In this document: one piece after another, positions 55,426-64,000 of the stretch
Layout of the letters: each line of letters starts with the position of its first letter
Numbering within the stretch: the first letter of the stretch is position 1
Source of the DNA: Chiua virens
Lineage: Eukaryota > Basidiomycota > Agaricomycetes > Boletales > Boletaceae
Length of the DNA: 64,000 nt
NCBI GenBank assembly: GCA_019787685.1
Contig: JAHNUO010000009.1
Span: forward strand, 1-64,000
Reading direction: 5' to 3'
Position numbers and translations under genes: made by a program
Notes under the pieces: generated by a model
The model's input: the letters and a program-made list of their open reading frames with translations, nothing else
Databases searched by the model: none
Told to the model about the DNA's origin: nothing

Positions 55426-55986
55426 TATGCCTGGGGATTGGTCTCATTCTCAAATGGACGGCATTCAGAAATAGCTGTTGTCTGTCTTTCTGTACACGTC
55501 TATAAATGTCAATATGTGATCACGTGACTCAATTTGCTGGACACTATTTAAGAAATAGAAATTCGCACAGTTTCTTTCTTTCGCCATTGTCGTTTACCCC
55601 ACTCGTCCGCCACTCACATTCCCCTCACTTAAAAATAATGTAAATGTAGATCATCGGGCCTGTACACATGTCTTTAGACAAAAGAATGAGGGAAAGGTAC
55701 TTCATAGTTCATATAGCATGAAACAACACGAAATCAATTATGCCAATTGCAGTGTGCAGGTGTCGAAACAATAAAGAACCTGGTGATGTCGACGATGTTG
55801 TGTTCGCCGCAATCTGCGGTTGTTGCTCCAAACAATTACATCCTAATTATGCTCCAAATCAGTACGTACGTTGGCGACTACTCGTGCCTAAGTGAATGCT
55901 GATAGACAATAACCAGAAAATCGAACCTCTAGTATAAAAACTGGCCTTCTTAGGCAGTCGCACACCATAATACAACACCTTGCAAC
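55426..55986. other. promoter region of the WD40 gene
   Basis: No gene seen. It contains the promoter-like stretch at 55540-55650 that resembles 54340-54430, and AGTATAAAA at 55931-55939, 56 bp upstream of the WD40 start, a good TATA box. Confidence 0.5.
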
Positions 55987-57578
55987 ATGCCCCAGGTAAT
56001 TCTACTCCCTTGACAATTTCATTTCGTTGATCAATCCACCCAGATCTCTCTGAAATTCACACTAACCCGTCACACCAAGGCGGTTAATGCCATCGTTGTC
56101 AGTCCCAACGGTTCGCTCCTCCTGAGTGGAGGTGAGTATTATGTGTGTTTGCCAGCCTTTATCTCACATGGTTCAGGCAATGACAGTCATATCGTCCTGT
56201 GGAACCTTTCATCAGGTGAAATGGCACAGGAGATATGTGTCCCATCAGCGGGATTCATCAGTTGCCTCGCTTGGCTCAAACTCACTGACCGTGACAAGGA
56301 CTCGTTCGTCTTCGGCGCATCAGACGGCAACATCCATCTCTACCGACGGGTTGACGATGGCCCACTATTCTCATTCTGTTCAATCACTCTTGCACACTCA
56401 GGAGCCATCGAGTCTCTCACGTGGGACCCTCATCATCGTCGGTTCACCAGCATTGGTAACAGAGAGGTTCGTGTGTGGAAGGTCGCCCCCGATCATAGTA
56501 AGCATATTCCTGGGCACCATCTTGCCCTCATTGAAACTGAACCCACCGAAGACACCTTGTTGCCAGTTGCTATCAATGCAGAGAAACAGTCATATGTTGC
56601 CCACTCGGTCCACTTTCTGGATGACGGATCAAGCCTCCTCGTTTGCTACCTGGAAAGCGGATATGTGTGAGTTCCATTTAGCAAATAGTTTTCTGGTTTT
56701 CTCACTTTCTGATCTACAGATTTTGTTACTCTATTGAGCCTTGGGATCTGAAATGGCAAAAAAAGACGAATGGTTGAATGTGAGTGCTACAAATCAGAAA
56801 GGCGGTTCCGCTCTGTTGATATCAATCACAGTGGGGACACCTGCTTAGATGGCCAAAATCTGTTGGTCTCTAACTTGTGTGACAGAGTGGACAAGTACTC
56901 CATTCCTGGTCTCCATCGCTCACAAAGTTATCACCACAATATCTTGACCAATGTGCCCCTCCAGCTATCAGTTGCGCGACAAATGGGGTTGATGCTTGTT
57001 GGAGGTGATGACGGTTTTGCTCGGCTCTTTGACTACCAGACTGGCGTGTTCCGAGATAAGCTTGAACATGGAGCTAGTAAGTTTTTTTGCACCTTTCAAT
57101 TCGTTGCCTAATCATCAATGAATGAATTCAAGATGGGGACCTAATTGTTGCAGTTACTGTGAGTCATCAATGCAGACGGTCTCTTATTGCGCTAAATTAT
57201 TATCCTAGACATTTGAAAACACGCAAGGGTGCATCATGGTAACCGCAAGTGCTCTTGACGGTCATAGCAACATTAAAGTCTGGAATCACACATATCAGGT
57301 ACAGTTCGTTTCTCCACTGTCTTCCTCTGATCACTTACTTCGACACGTAGTCTACTAGTCCATCCGTCCCTGTCGAAGCGCGACCGACAACTTTAACTTT
57401 CAAACAAATCACCATGTTTGCCGTGGTTTGTATATTCATCAATGTGATCATGATGCGTGTTCCTTCCGGAATCCTGGACTACATAATGTCATATTCTACT
57501 TCAAGCTTCCTTCCAGGGCTTAGCAGTGGTGGGTTCGGCGGTGGTGGAGTGGAACAACCACAAGATGTACATGTTTGA
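55987..57578 (+). CDS. WD40-repeat protein with C-terminal membrane segment, apparent frameshift
   Basis: Beta-propeller protein. Exons are 55987-55995, 56044-56131, 56177-56666, 56720-57076, 57133-57158, 57209-57298 and 57351-57578, with consistent phases. WD40 blades are visible: HTKAVNAIVVSPNGSLLLSG, NDSHIVLWNLSSGEM, AHSGAIESLTWDP, REVRVWKV, then GGDDGFARLFDYQTG and GHSNIKVWN. The end has a hydrophobic helix (MFAVVCIFINVIMM) and a Gly-rich tail, so the protein may sit on a membrane. In exon 4 the frame breaks at an A7 run (56758-56764); with one A fewer the frame is open on both sides. Either a sequencing error or a real lesion. Binding partners are unknown. Confidence 0.75.
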
Positions 57579-57796
57579 GACTATTGTGTTTGGGCTTTTG
57601 CAGTTGTACAATGGCGTGGACCACTACATTTAGCGACGAGTCCACTCACTTACATCAGATGAATTGCCAGACACTACAAAAGGCGAAAACTATCATTGCC
57701 TTGCCTTTCTTTTCCCTTCATCTACCTCGCTACCTACAAAGTACGCTACTATTACTGTAGTTGAAGTTCTGTTTTAGCCCATCCATCAGATTAAAA

Positions 57797-60700
57797 TGCG
57801 AAATCATAACGAAAGTGACCAAATTGTAACTGGTAGGTACCCTTGTGACATACATGATCCTACATGCTAATTTGTCGTGTGTAAGGCCGTACTTTGCTCG
57901 ACGACCTAGCCGCCTGGGCAATCGTTCAAGAATGGGCCACTGACACGATAGCTTTCACTGTGTACCAACAGAAGATGGAAGCCTTCGGGGACCGCTATGT
58001 TGCTTCAGACTGGAACAACATCTGCACTCGCATTTTCGACATTTCTGAAGAGGGTGACGTGGCTACTGCTCTTGCCTATGTACAAGAGAAGATGAAATCC
58101 TGTGGGCTTTCCTTCTCTCCAACAATCGACAAAGGCAAGCATAAGGCTCGCAGTAGTGAAAAATTCCCCCGACCTACAAAGCGTGCCTGTCACAAGGTAG
58201 ATCCATTCTATCTGATATTTCCACAGCTCACTCAAAAAGTCAAATCAGGCAAATCCATTTATTGATGTGGAAGCGCGAAGAAACTATGACACAGAGTCGA
58301 GTGGAGACGAGACTGAGGACGGTGAGTAGATCTAAGGTACACCCGCGAGTGTAGTCTTACAATAATCACCTCACAGATGGATTTATTGATTTCAGCACTG
58401 AGACTGAGACAGCAGTTGGCCGCGGTGCAATTCCCCCGGCACGCATTTATCCTCTCGTAGAGCATGCCGGACTTTCAACTTACTTGAAGTCTGTGGATGG
58501 TATTGCGAAGCGCTATCTACCTTCAAGTTTGGATTCTCTTAATGATGCTGAATTTGATCGGCAATTAGATCAGTTCACTGGTCATAGTGATGCTGGGGAA
58601 GAAGGGGGAGAGGTGGACAAACAAGACGTCAAGGACGCTCACAATGACTTGGATGAGGCTGGGATTTGGGAGGGTATTCACAGTTGGATTCGAGGGGATT
58701 CGGACTATGACACTCTGGTCAATCTGATTGACAATCAATACGACTCCAACCCGAACATTCAATATTTGGAAAATTTGATGTCAAGACTTGCATTCTTCGA
58801 TGATCTAGAACAGTGGGACGAGTTTTTCTTCTCTGTATCTCTTCAAGAACACCTTAACTGCCTTACTAAACGTCAGCATGCCTCTGCAGGACACTCGGAG
58901 TCTCCTCAACTCACCCATCCGCCCAGGAAAACCCCCAGCAGTAATGCTGTATGGGCAGTCAAGATTGTCCCCCGTGAGTTTTTTTATCCTTACCACCACA
59001 TTATGCTTAATCGACAGTCAGACTCCTCAACCAAGTATATTGTCAGCGCTTGGAGGAGCTTCACACTGCATACGGAGGTGTACGAACTGCTTCCCGGACG
59101 TGTTGCGGTCTATGCTCCTGATCCTCCGACATTCCTAAATGCGGTGCCTTTATCCCATCGTTCTTGCATCCGAGGATGGTCCATAATACCATTCGAAGAT
59201 CAAATCTCATCTTTTCTACATAGAAGACTGACGCCGCCTGTGCCAGGGTGGTATAGCATCACGAAACGCAGGATCTACAAGGGGGATATCGCTTATGGGA
59301 TATCATTCGATGAAAACACGACAGAACTTCATATACTCATGGCCCCGCGACGTCTCAAACAGAAGATTGGACACCCTACTGGCGATAAAAAAAATTGGTC
59401 AAGATCTTCATGCTCGTACTCTTTTCTCAACTGAAAAGCACTACAGTCAACCGCAACGACCATACCGAGGTCTCCCTGCTTATGAATACATCGATCAAGT
59501 CCTTGTTTCTGGCCTTCTACTGATGAAATTGAAGACCAATCAAGTTGTCGTTGTCCCGACCCCCTCTCCCCACCAGATTGCTCTTCATGTTGCCTCCGCG
59601 GTGAACCCGCCTTTCATGAAGGCCTCGTACCAAAAGTTCAACCAGCTTTTCTGGAGCATTGGTGACTGGGTTACGATTTCTGATCCCATGTACCTCGGAG
59701 AGCAAGGACGGCTGGTTGACATCGACAAGGAGAATGGCTCAGCTGTAGTTCGCTTATGCAACGGATCAGACCAAGCTGTACCCCTCACTGCGCTAGCCCA
59801 CTCTCACTGCATCGGAGACTCAGTTCAAGTCATCGTCGACCCCTTCAGCGACCATCGAAATGTTCATCACGAGATTATGGGACATTCTGGGCTCGTCACC
59901 CGCATTGACTGTGAGACGGGCGAAGTTACATTATCCAATAGGGACACTAAGGTAATGTACTACTCTCTCAGTAGCAAAACGAATTCCCCAACATCTTTCG
60001 TAGTTTCAAGTGCCGCAGCACCTCCTAGAGTCTTACTCGCTGGATCAGCAAGTCTGGGCCCCAGTGGGCGTGCTAAACCCCACTGCCAATATTCCTGAAG
60101 ATCAAGTTGAAATTGGCAATGTTGTTGAAGTCGTGACTGGACTTCATACTGGGAAAATGGGAGTTGTGGATTCAGTCCGCAGACTTGCTGGCACCCTCGG
60201 CTTCACAGATGATGTCCAGCGTATTCAGTACGAGGTCCCCATAAAATCGGTGACATTTATCCCTGATAGCCGTGCACTAAAATTCACTCCTGAGCGCGGT
60301 TACGGCATGAGTCCAGGGGATGTCGTATTTGTAGTCAGAGGGGATGACAGAGGTAGCAAGGGGACCATCTCCAGAGTACTCCTAGAGGAGGGGTATCTGG
60401 CCGTCATACCACTCGCGAGTCCAGGTGTGAGTATCTTAAATTGTCTTGTCTTGTCCTGGCCTCGATTCTCACTCTCCTCTCAGTCTCTCTTTTCAAGGCC
60501 AATTACTCACTTTGCCCACACTTGTCCTGTACACCAACACGACAAGAATGAGCGTAACCTGGAAAAAGAGGTGCTGATCATTGCAGGGGAGCTCCACGGA
60601 TAGAGGGGTACATTGATTTCTTTGTTGAGAGATTGGTGCATTATAGCGCGGTCCATGGGTACTCGGAATATGTGTTCCCTGGATCATGTTGTCATTTGGT

Positions 60701-61465
60701 GAGTTTAATGATTCACCTGTCCCTTTCCCTTTGTAAGATGGTATCTAGGGGTTCAAGAACGACGCTTGCAGGATGAGCCTTATCAGTGCAACAAATGTTG
60801 ACAATCGACCAAACATTTGCGGACGCCGAGATTCCATTCCACAGGGCGAGGACGCCACCACCCTCGCCTCCTCAAAACGAAGCGGAGTCAGCGCAGGCTT
60901 CCGACCCTTGGACTATTGACGATAGCGACCGTGAACAGCTCAATAGACCCGCACTTGAAGGTAAGTCTTTTTTTTTTGTTCTCCCTACTCTCCACTCACC
61001 CGTACCTCTTTAGTGCACAAGTTTTTGTTGGATCCGAGGGTGCTAAACGCCTTGAATCGAGTTCGAGCGGTCTTTCAACTGACCCCCGGTTGGAGAGACA
61101 CATATACCGATCGACTTTGCAAGACCGAGGCTCACCCACTGCAATCCGAGTCGGGTCCAGTTCCCCGTGGCCACGTTGCAGTCAGCCTCACCGCTCATAC
61201 CAAGGGGGCAAATCTCATGCACGTAACTGTACCCAAAACATCGCTCAAGATATACCACCTGGTCAAGAAAGGTTCTCTTTGTATGGTTATCAAACCAAAA
61301 GAAGGTGGTGGTGGTGAACAAATTGGATCGGTTTTGACAGTGACACGAATCTTCAAAAAAGACAGGGTCGTCATCGAAAAGCTTGACCATACACCCGCTG
61401 TTGAGGCGTGCTTACCGATGGGAAGGATTATTGCAGTTGAAGGACCAGGTAGTCGCCAAGAGTAA
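57797..61465 (+). CDS. Spt5-like NGN/KOW-domain protein, apparent frameshift
   Basis: Relative of the transcription elongation factor Spt5 (NusG fold). Exons are 57797-57833, 57887-58196, 58249-58321, 58377-58973, 59022-59951, 60004-60426, 60787-60960 and 61014-61465; one exon may be missing between 60426 and 60787. A helical N-terminus precedes an acidic part (DETEDDGFIDFSTETE), as in Spt5. An NGN-like region follows (SAWRSFTLHTEVYELLPGRV, KRRIYKGDIAYGISFDE), then KOW-like blocks: IGDWVTISDP..GEQGRLVDID (59661), IGDSVQVIVDPF...HSGLVTRID (59811), IGNVVEVVTGLHTGKMGVVDS (60112), MSPGDVVFVVRGDDRGSKGTI (60308) and GSLCMVIKPKEGG (61272). The frame breaks at an A8 run (59387-59394); one A fewer restores it. 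It is probably an accessory paralog of Spt5, not the essential gene: the CTR repeats are absent. Confidence 0.72.
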
Positions 61466-61506
61466 TGTAATGTTAAGTTTCTCATTGATAATATTACATT
61501 TACCAC

Positions 61507-62102
61507 TCAGCCACCTCGCCCAGAGCTGTTCTTCAGATACATTTTAAGAAAATCAATTACAACCCAGTTACCATCGTACTCCAGCAATTGTGGGTATCGT
61601 TCTTTCGCCTGTTGCTGAAAAATTAGAAGAGAAGATTTTCTTAGCAAGTAAAATATAACCTTATTGAAGACCACTTGAAGATTTTCGCGTTGTTGTCTGC
61701 TCCATGGCTTTCGAGTCATGAGATATTCTTGAGTGAGATGAACAATGAAAGTCTGATGCAGTTTGAGAAAAAATGACAAGAGAATAGCGACAATACTAAC
61801 CCAACTTCTTCGTACTCAGTGGGTTGCCATCCCAGCTTCTCTTGTAGGTTATAACCGCCCCGATTAATCCTTGAAACCTCCCCCCGAGGCTTGGGTATCA
61901 AAACCTTGCGGGGAGCGGCTGCGACAGCGTCTGGTTTGTGTGGATGTATGACATTCTCTCCGCCAGAAGGTTCTTCGCGACGGAATACTTTGTGCTGGGT
62001 AAGAGGGGGTGGAGTAACAGCGCGTTCCGGGGGAAACACCAAATGTCGTGTGAGGGGAGGAAAGTATCGATGAAACGACCAGTGAATTACAACTTTGGGC
62101 AT
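61507..62102 (-). CDS. small hypothetical protein, proline-rich N-terminus
   Basis: Three exons on minus, roughly 61804-62102, 61671-61755 and 61507-61624, about 165 residues. It begins MPKVVIHWSFHRYFPP and has two TPPPLTQ/FPPERAVTPPP-like stretches, an REEPSGGENVIHPH block, LIPKPRGEVSRINRGGYNL, then a helical part (YLMTRKPWSRQQRENL) and WVVIDFLKMYLKNSSGRGG at the end. The 46-nt intron between exons 2 and 3 is clear (GTTATA...TTTCAG); the first junction uses a poor donor (GTTGGG) and is uncertain. No family is recognised. The convergent Spt5-like gene ends 41 bp away. Confidence 0.55.
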
Positions 62103-62673
62103 CATGGGATAGCTCACCTGGACAGTGGACGCTTCGTCTTTATGAGAAGCGAGTGATTGCAGTGCACAATAGCGTTGAGGGGACTGACTGACCGAACCAA
62201 GAGAGAGAGCTCGAAGACAATACGCTCCAGGCCAATATGAGGGTGACGTACTGAAATCGGGTTATGACTGGCGAGGGCTGAAGCCACGTGATCGTCTGAG
62301 TGTCAATCGCTGTACACTACTTTAATCCCCAGACTTTACCGTTTTTGTCTTTCTTCTTTTACTCCTCAAGCCACCAGGAACACCCAGTAACCGGTCACTA
62401 TGCCACTACGCTAGTAATTGTGATGTAGTAGAGACAGTCTAAGATTGTACAAAAAAGAAGTAAACAAAAACTGCCCGAGTTCAGACAAAGACAATTCCGA
62501 GCAGAGCGAATGCTCCGGTCGTCTGTGGCAATTGTGCCTCGGTAACCATGGGATATGGGTCGAGACCCTTAAGGCTCAAACAATACAAAGAATCATTTTT
62601 GGACAAGGACGGGTGACCTCACATATATCTCACTGACCGGTAAGCGTCAATCTCAAGCCTGATTTCTTACCTC
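62103..62673. other. intergenic, no gene seen
   Basis: Promoter side of the preceding minus-strand gene. The stretch 62300-62420 has CT-rich tracts. No tRNA or coding pattern found. Confidence 0.45.
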
Positions 62674-62976
62674 CTACTCATCTTCCGGTTTGCAGTACAT
62701 GTCATCCAATGCTCCAGAGACCAGTTCTTCCATTTCCTCCGCACTCAAGATCCTCGGGTCGATTTCACAATCTGTGAGTTCTACCTGCTCAATATGTACG
62801 GTTGGGTGATGCTCATATGTCTTCAGACAGGGGAATTTGCGAGGCACAGTGTGCATCAGTTCAGCGCGCGGTTGTCTCGCGCTCCATTGCTCGAACAACA
62901 TAGAGTTGGGCTTGAGGCCCGAATCGCTTCTCCCTCGAGCAATCCTGATCCCTATACACGCTTCCGACCTTGTCAA
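62674..62976 (-). CDS. hypothetical protein with acidic C-terminus
   Basis: Single open frame of 100 residues, beginning MTRSEACIGIRIARG and ending DDMYCKPEDE. The C-terminal half (EQVELTDCEIDPRILSAEEMEELVSGALDD) is acidic and helical and looks like real protein. Its 5' part overlaps in antisense the first exon proposed for the plus-strand gene at 62794, so only one of the two may be right there. Further 5' exons are possible. No family recognised. Confidence 0.35.
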   Translation of the reverse strand: MTRSEACIGIRIARGRSDSGLKPNSMLFEQWSARQPRAELMHTVPRKFPCLKTYEHHPTVHIEQVELTDCEIDPRILSAEEMEELVSGALDDMYCKPEDE

Positions 62977-64000
62977 GATGTCGGTTTATTGGATGAAGCT
63001 TCCCGTGGGGAGCAAATTACCGGCGCACAACAAGTATGTACATCAATTCCTGGTACCAGTAACCTCTTACCTATTGCTTCCAGTTATCGGATCTTTTGCG
63101 TTCGCCGCAGACACATTCCTATGATGCCCAGTTAAGTGATGTAGACGAGTTTCCTGGTTCACAACAGGTGCGTTTTGTTCTGGTGGAATTGACTTATCAC
63201 TGAATTTCCTTCCAGTTCAGCTTCGGACAAGGATCTTCGCACCGATCGTCAGACGTGAGTAAATAATCTACCCCTACTCGAACCCTGGTCTTATACCACG
63301 TTAGCTTTTACGTCGCCCCGAATCACCACCTATAAGTGATTCATCTAACTCCTTTCGCCGTGGTCGCTCCAGTGACGTCGAACTTCAACCAGTAAGAACT
63401 CGACATGAGCGTTCTGTGAGCCCTCTCGAGGTTCAGAAGATGCGCCTCTCCGAAAGACGACGCTCGCGTTCACGCAATCGGGACCACGCTTGTCGTTCTG
63501 GGATGCACGCTACTGAAGATATTGGCCCGTCTCAGTCTCAACTCGGTGACTCAGTAGAACCTAACGCTATCGCACCGTCTGCGGTCCCATCTCCATCCGC
63601 CCAACAAATGGTATTCTCGCGGCAGAATTCTTCGTCTTCCGAACCTCCGATGGATGTAGATGGCGCTCAGCCGACTGATCCTTTAACCGAAGGAGCGATC
63701 TCTGTGATCTCTGTCCCTTCAACCTCTGTCCCCCCTTCAGCCTCTTCTCCCCCTCCCGTTTCTGCTCAAGTTCCTGCCCCTCCTCCTTTCGAACCTCTGA
63801 TGGATGTAGATCGCACTCAGCCTACTGATCCTTTGATGGGAGGAGGGATCTCTTCCTCTGCCCCCCTTCCACGACGCTCCTCTCCACCTCCAACTACCCG
63901 ACCTCCGTCTTCAAACTTCGCTCGCCTCCAAAAGCCCCTTTCTCCTTGTGTAATTTCTGTTACCACTTCAGACGTGCCCTCCAAACAGCATGTAGTACTG
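62794..64000 (+). CDS. Ser/Pro/Arg-rich protein, 3'-truncated
   Basis: Exons 62794(?)-63033, 63084-63167, 63216-63254 and 63305 to the window end, all phase 0 with GT-AG introns of 50, 48 and 50 nt. The first clear peptide is DVGLLDEASRGEQITGAQQ, then LSDLLRSPQTHSYDAQ, FSFGQGSSHRSSD and an Arg/Ser stretch (RRSRSRNRD). A long low-complexity Ser/Pro region follows, with a duplicated motif (PPMDVDGAQPTDPL at about 63649 and EPLMDVDRTQPTDPL at about 63801). Disordered; the RS-like part recalls RNA-binding or transcription-related proteins, but this is only composition. The stop lies beyond the window, and the start is uncertain. Confidence 0.5.

Noticed and set aside
58974..59021. Retention of the 48-nt stretch in the Spt5-like gene
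   Set aside because: It stays open and is a multiple of three, but it has a strong GTGAGT donor and an AG acceptor in phase, with T-rich sequence inside, so I treated it as an intron.
62540..62590. tRNA-like GGGTCGAGACCC stem
   Set aside because: No acceptor stem, D-arm or anticodon arm can be placed around it.

Overview
The window reads as nuclear DNA of a filamentous basidiomycete, most likely an agaricomycete. Its genes are split by many short GT-AG introns (mostly 45-65 nt). It carries eukaryotic families (DUF2235, Pif1 helicase, acireductone dioxygenase, WD40, F-box, NGN/KOW) and the transposon set typical of mushrooms (Plavaka, Tnp2-type CACTA, Harbinger, pogo, Tc1, LTR elements). All calls come from reading the sequence; no database search was possible. 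Exon models were joined by splice-site and frame logic and need RNA support.

Left gene block (1-19.1 kb). A truncated sugar/polyol transporter (ends 1619); a small two-half ABM-like alpha/beta-barrel protein (3859-4643, minus); a secreted glycoside-hydrolase-like protein with a 10-nt micro-exon (6570-8576, minus); two acireductone dioxygenase paralogs (9253-9991 and 13164-13878, both minus) on either side of a Pif1-type helicase (10700-12939, plus); and a 21-exon DUF2235 hydrolase fused to armadillo-like repeats (14707-19088, plus). The ARD enzymes belong to methionine salvage and the helicase to genome maintenance; nothing indicates a joint pathway.

Transposon island (19.3-51.1 kb). It starts 198 bp after the DUF2235 gene. 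A pogo-like element (19286-25159) is split by a complete Harbinger element (19351-22616). A Tc1/mariner copy is split by a 708-bp solo LTR (30866-32993) that was itself hit by two more copies of the same LTR, one inverted. A second LTR family (613-616 bp) is present three times. A broken multicopy fungal gene (37998-40006), a Plavaka transposase (41031-46164) and a Tnp2 transposase (47747-51093) follow. Almost every nonsense codon in these coding remnants is TGA, and much of 27-36.1 kb is nearly free of CpG. Both fit cytosine methylation and deamination of repeats.

Right block (51.7-64 kb). An F-box protein with seven or eight tandem 40-42-residue repeats (minus), a small uncertain gene, a WD40 protein with a C-terminal membrane segment, an Spt5-like NGN/KOW protein, two small minus-strand genes, and the first part of a Ser/Pro/Arg-rich protein that runs off the end. 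The WD40 and Spt5-like genes are each broken by one extra A in an A7/A8 run, which may be sequencing error.

No tRNA, rRNA, CRISPR array or bacterial-style operon was seen. The most interesting items are the nested transposons with a catalytically altered Harbinger transposase, the DUF2235-armadillo fusion with exon-sized repeats, the ARD pair around Pif1, and the NLS-like repeat array on the F-box protein.
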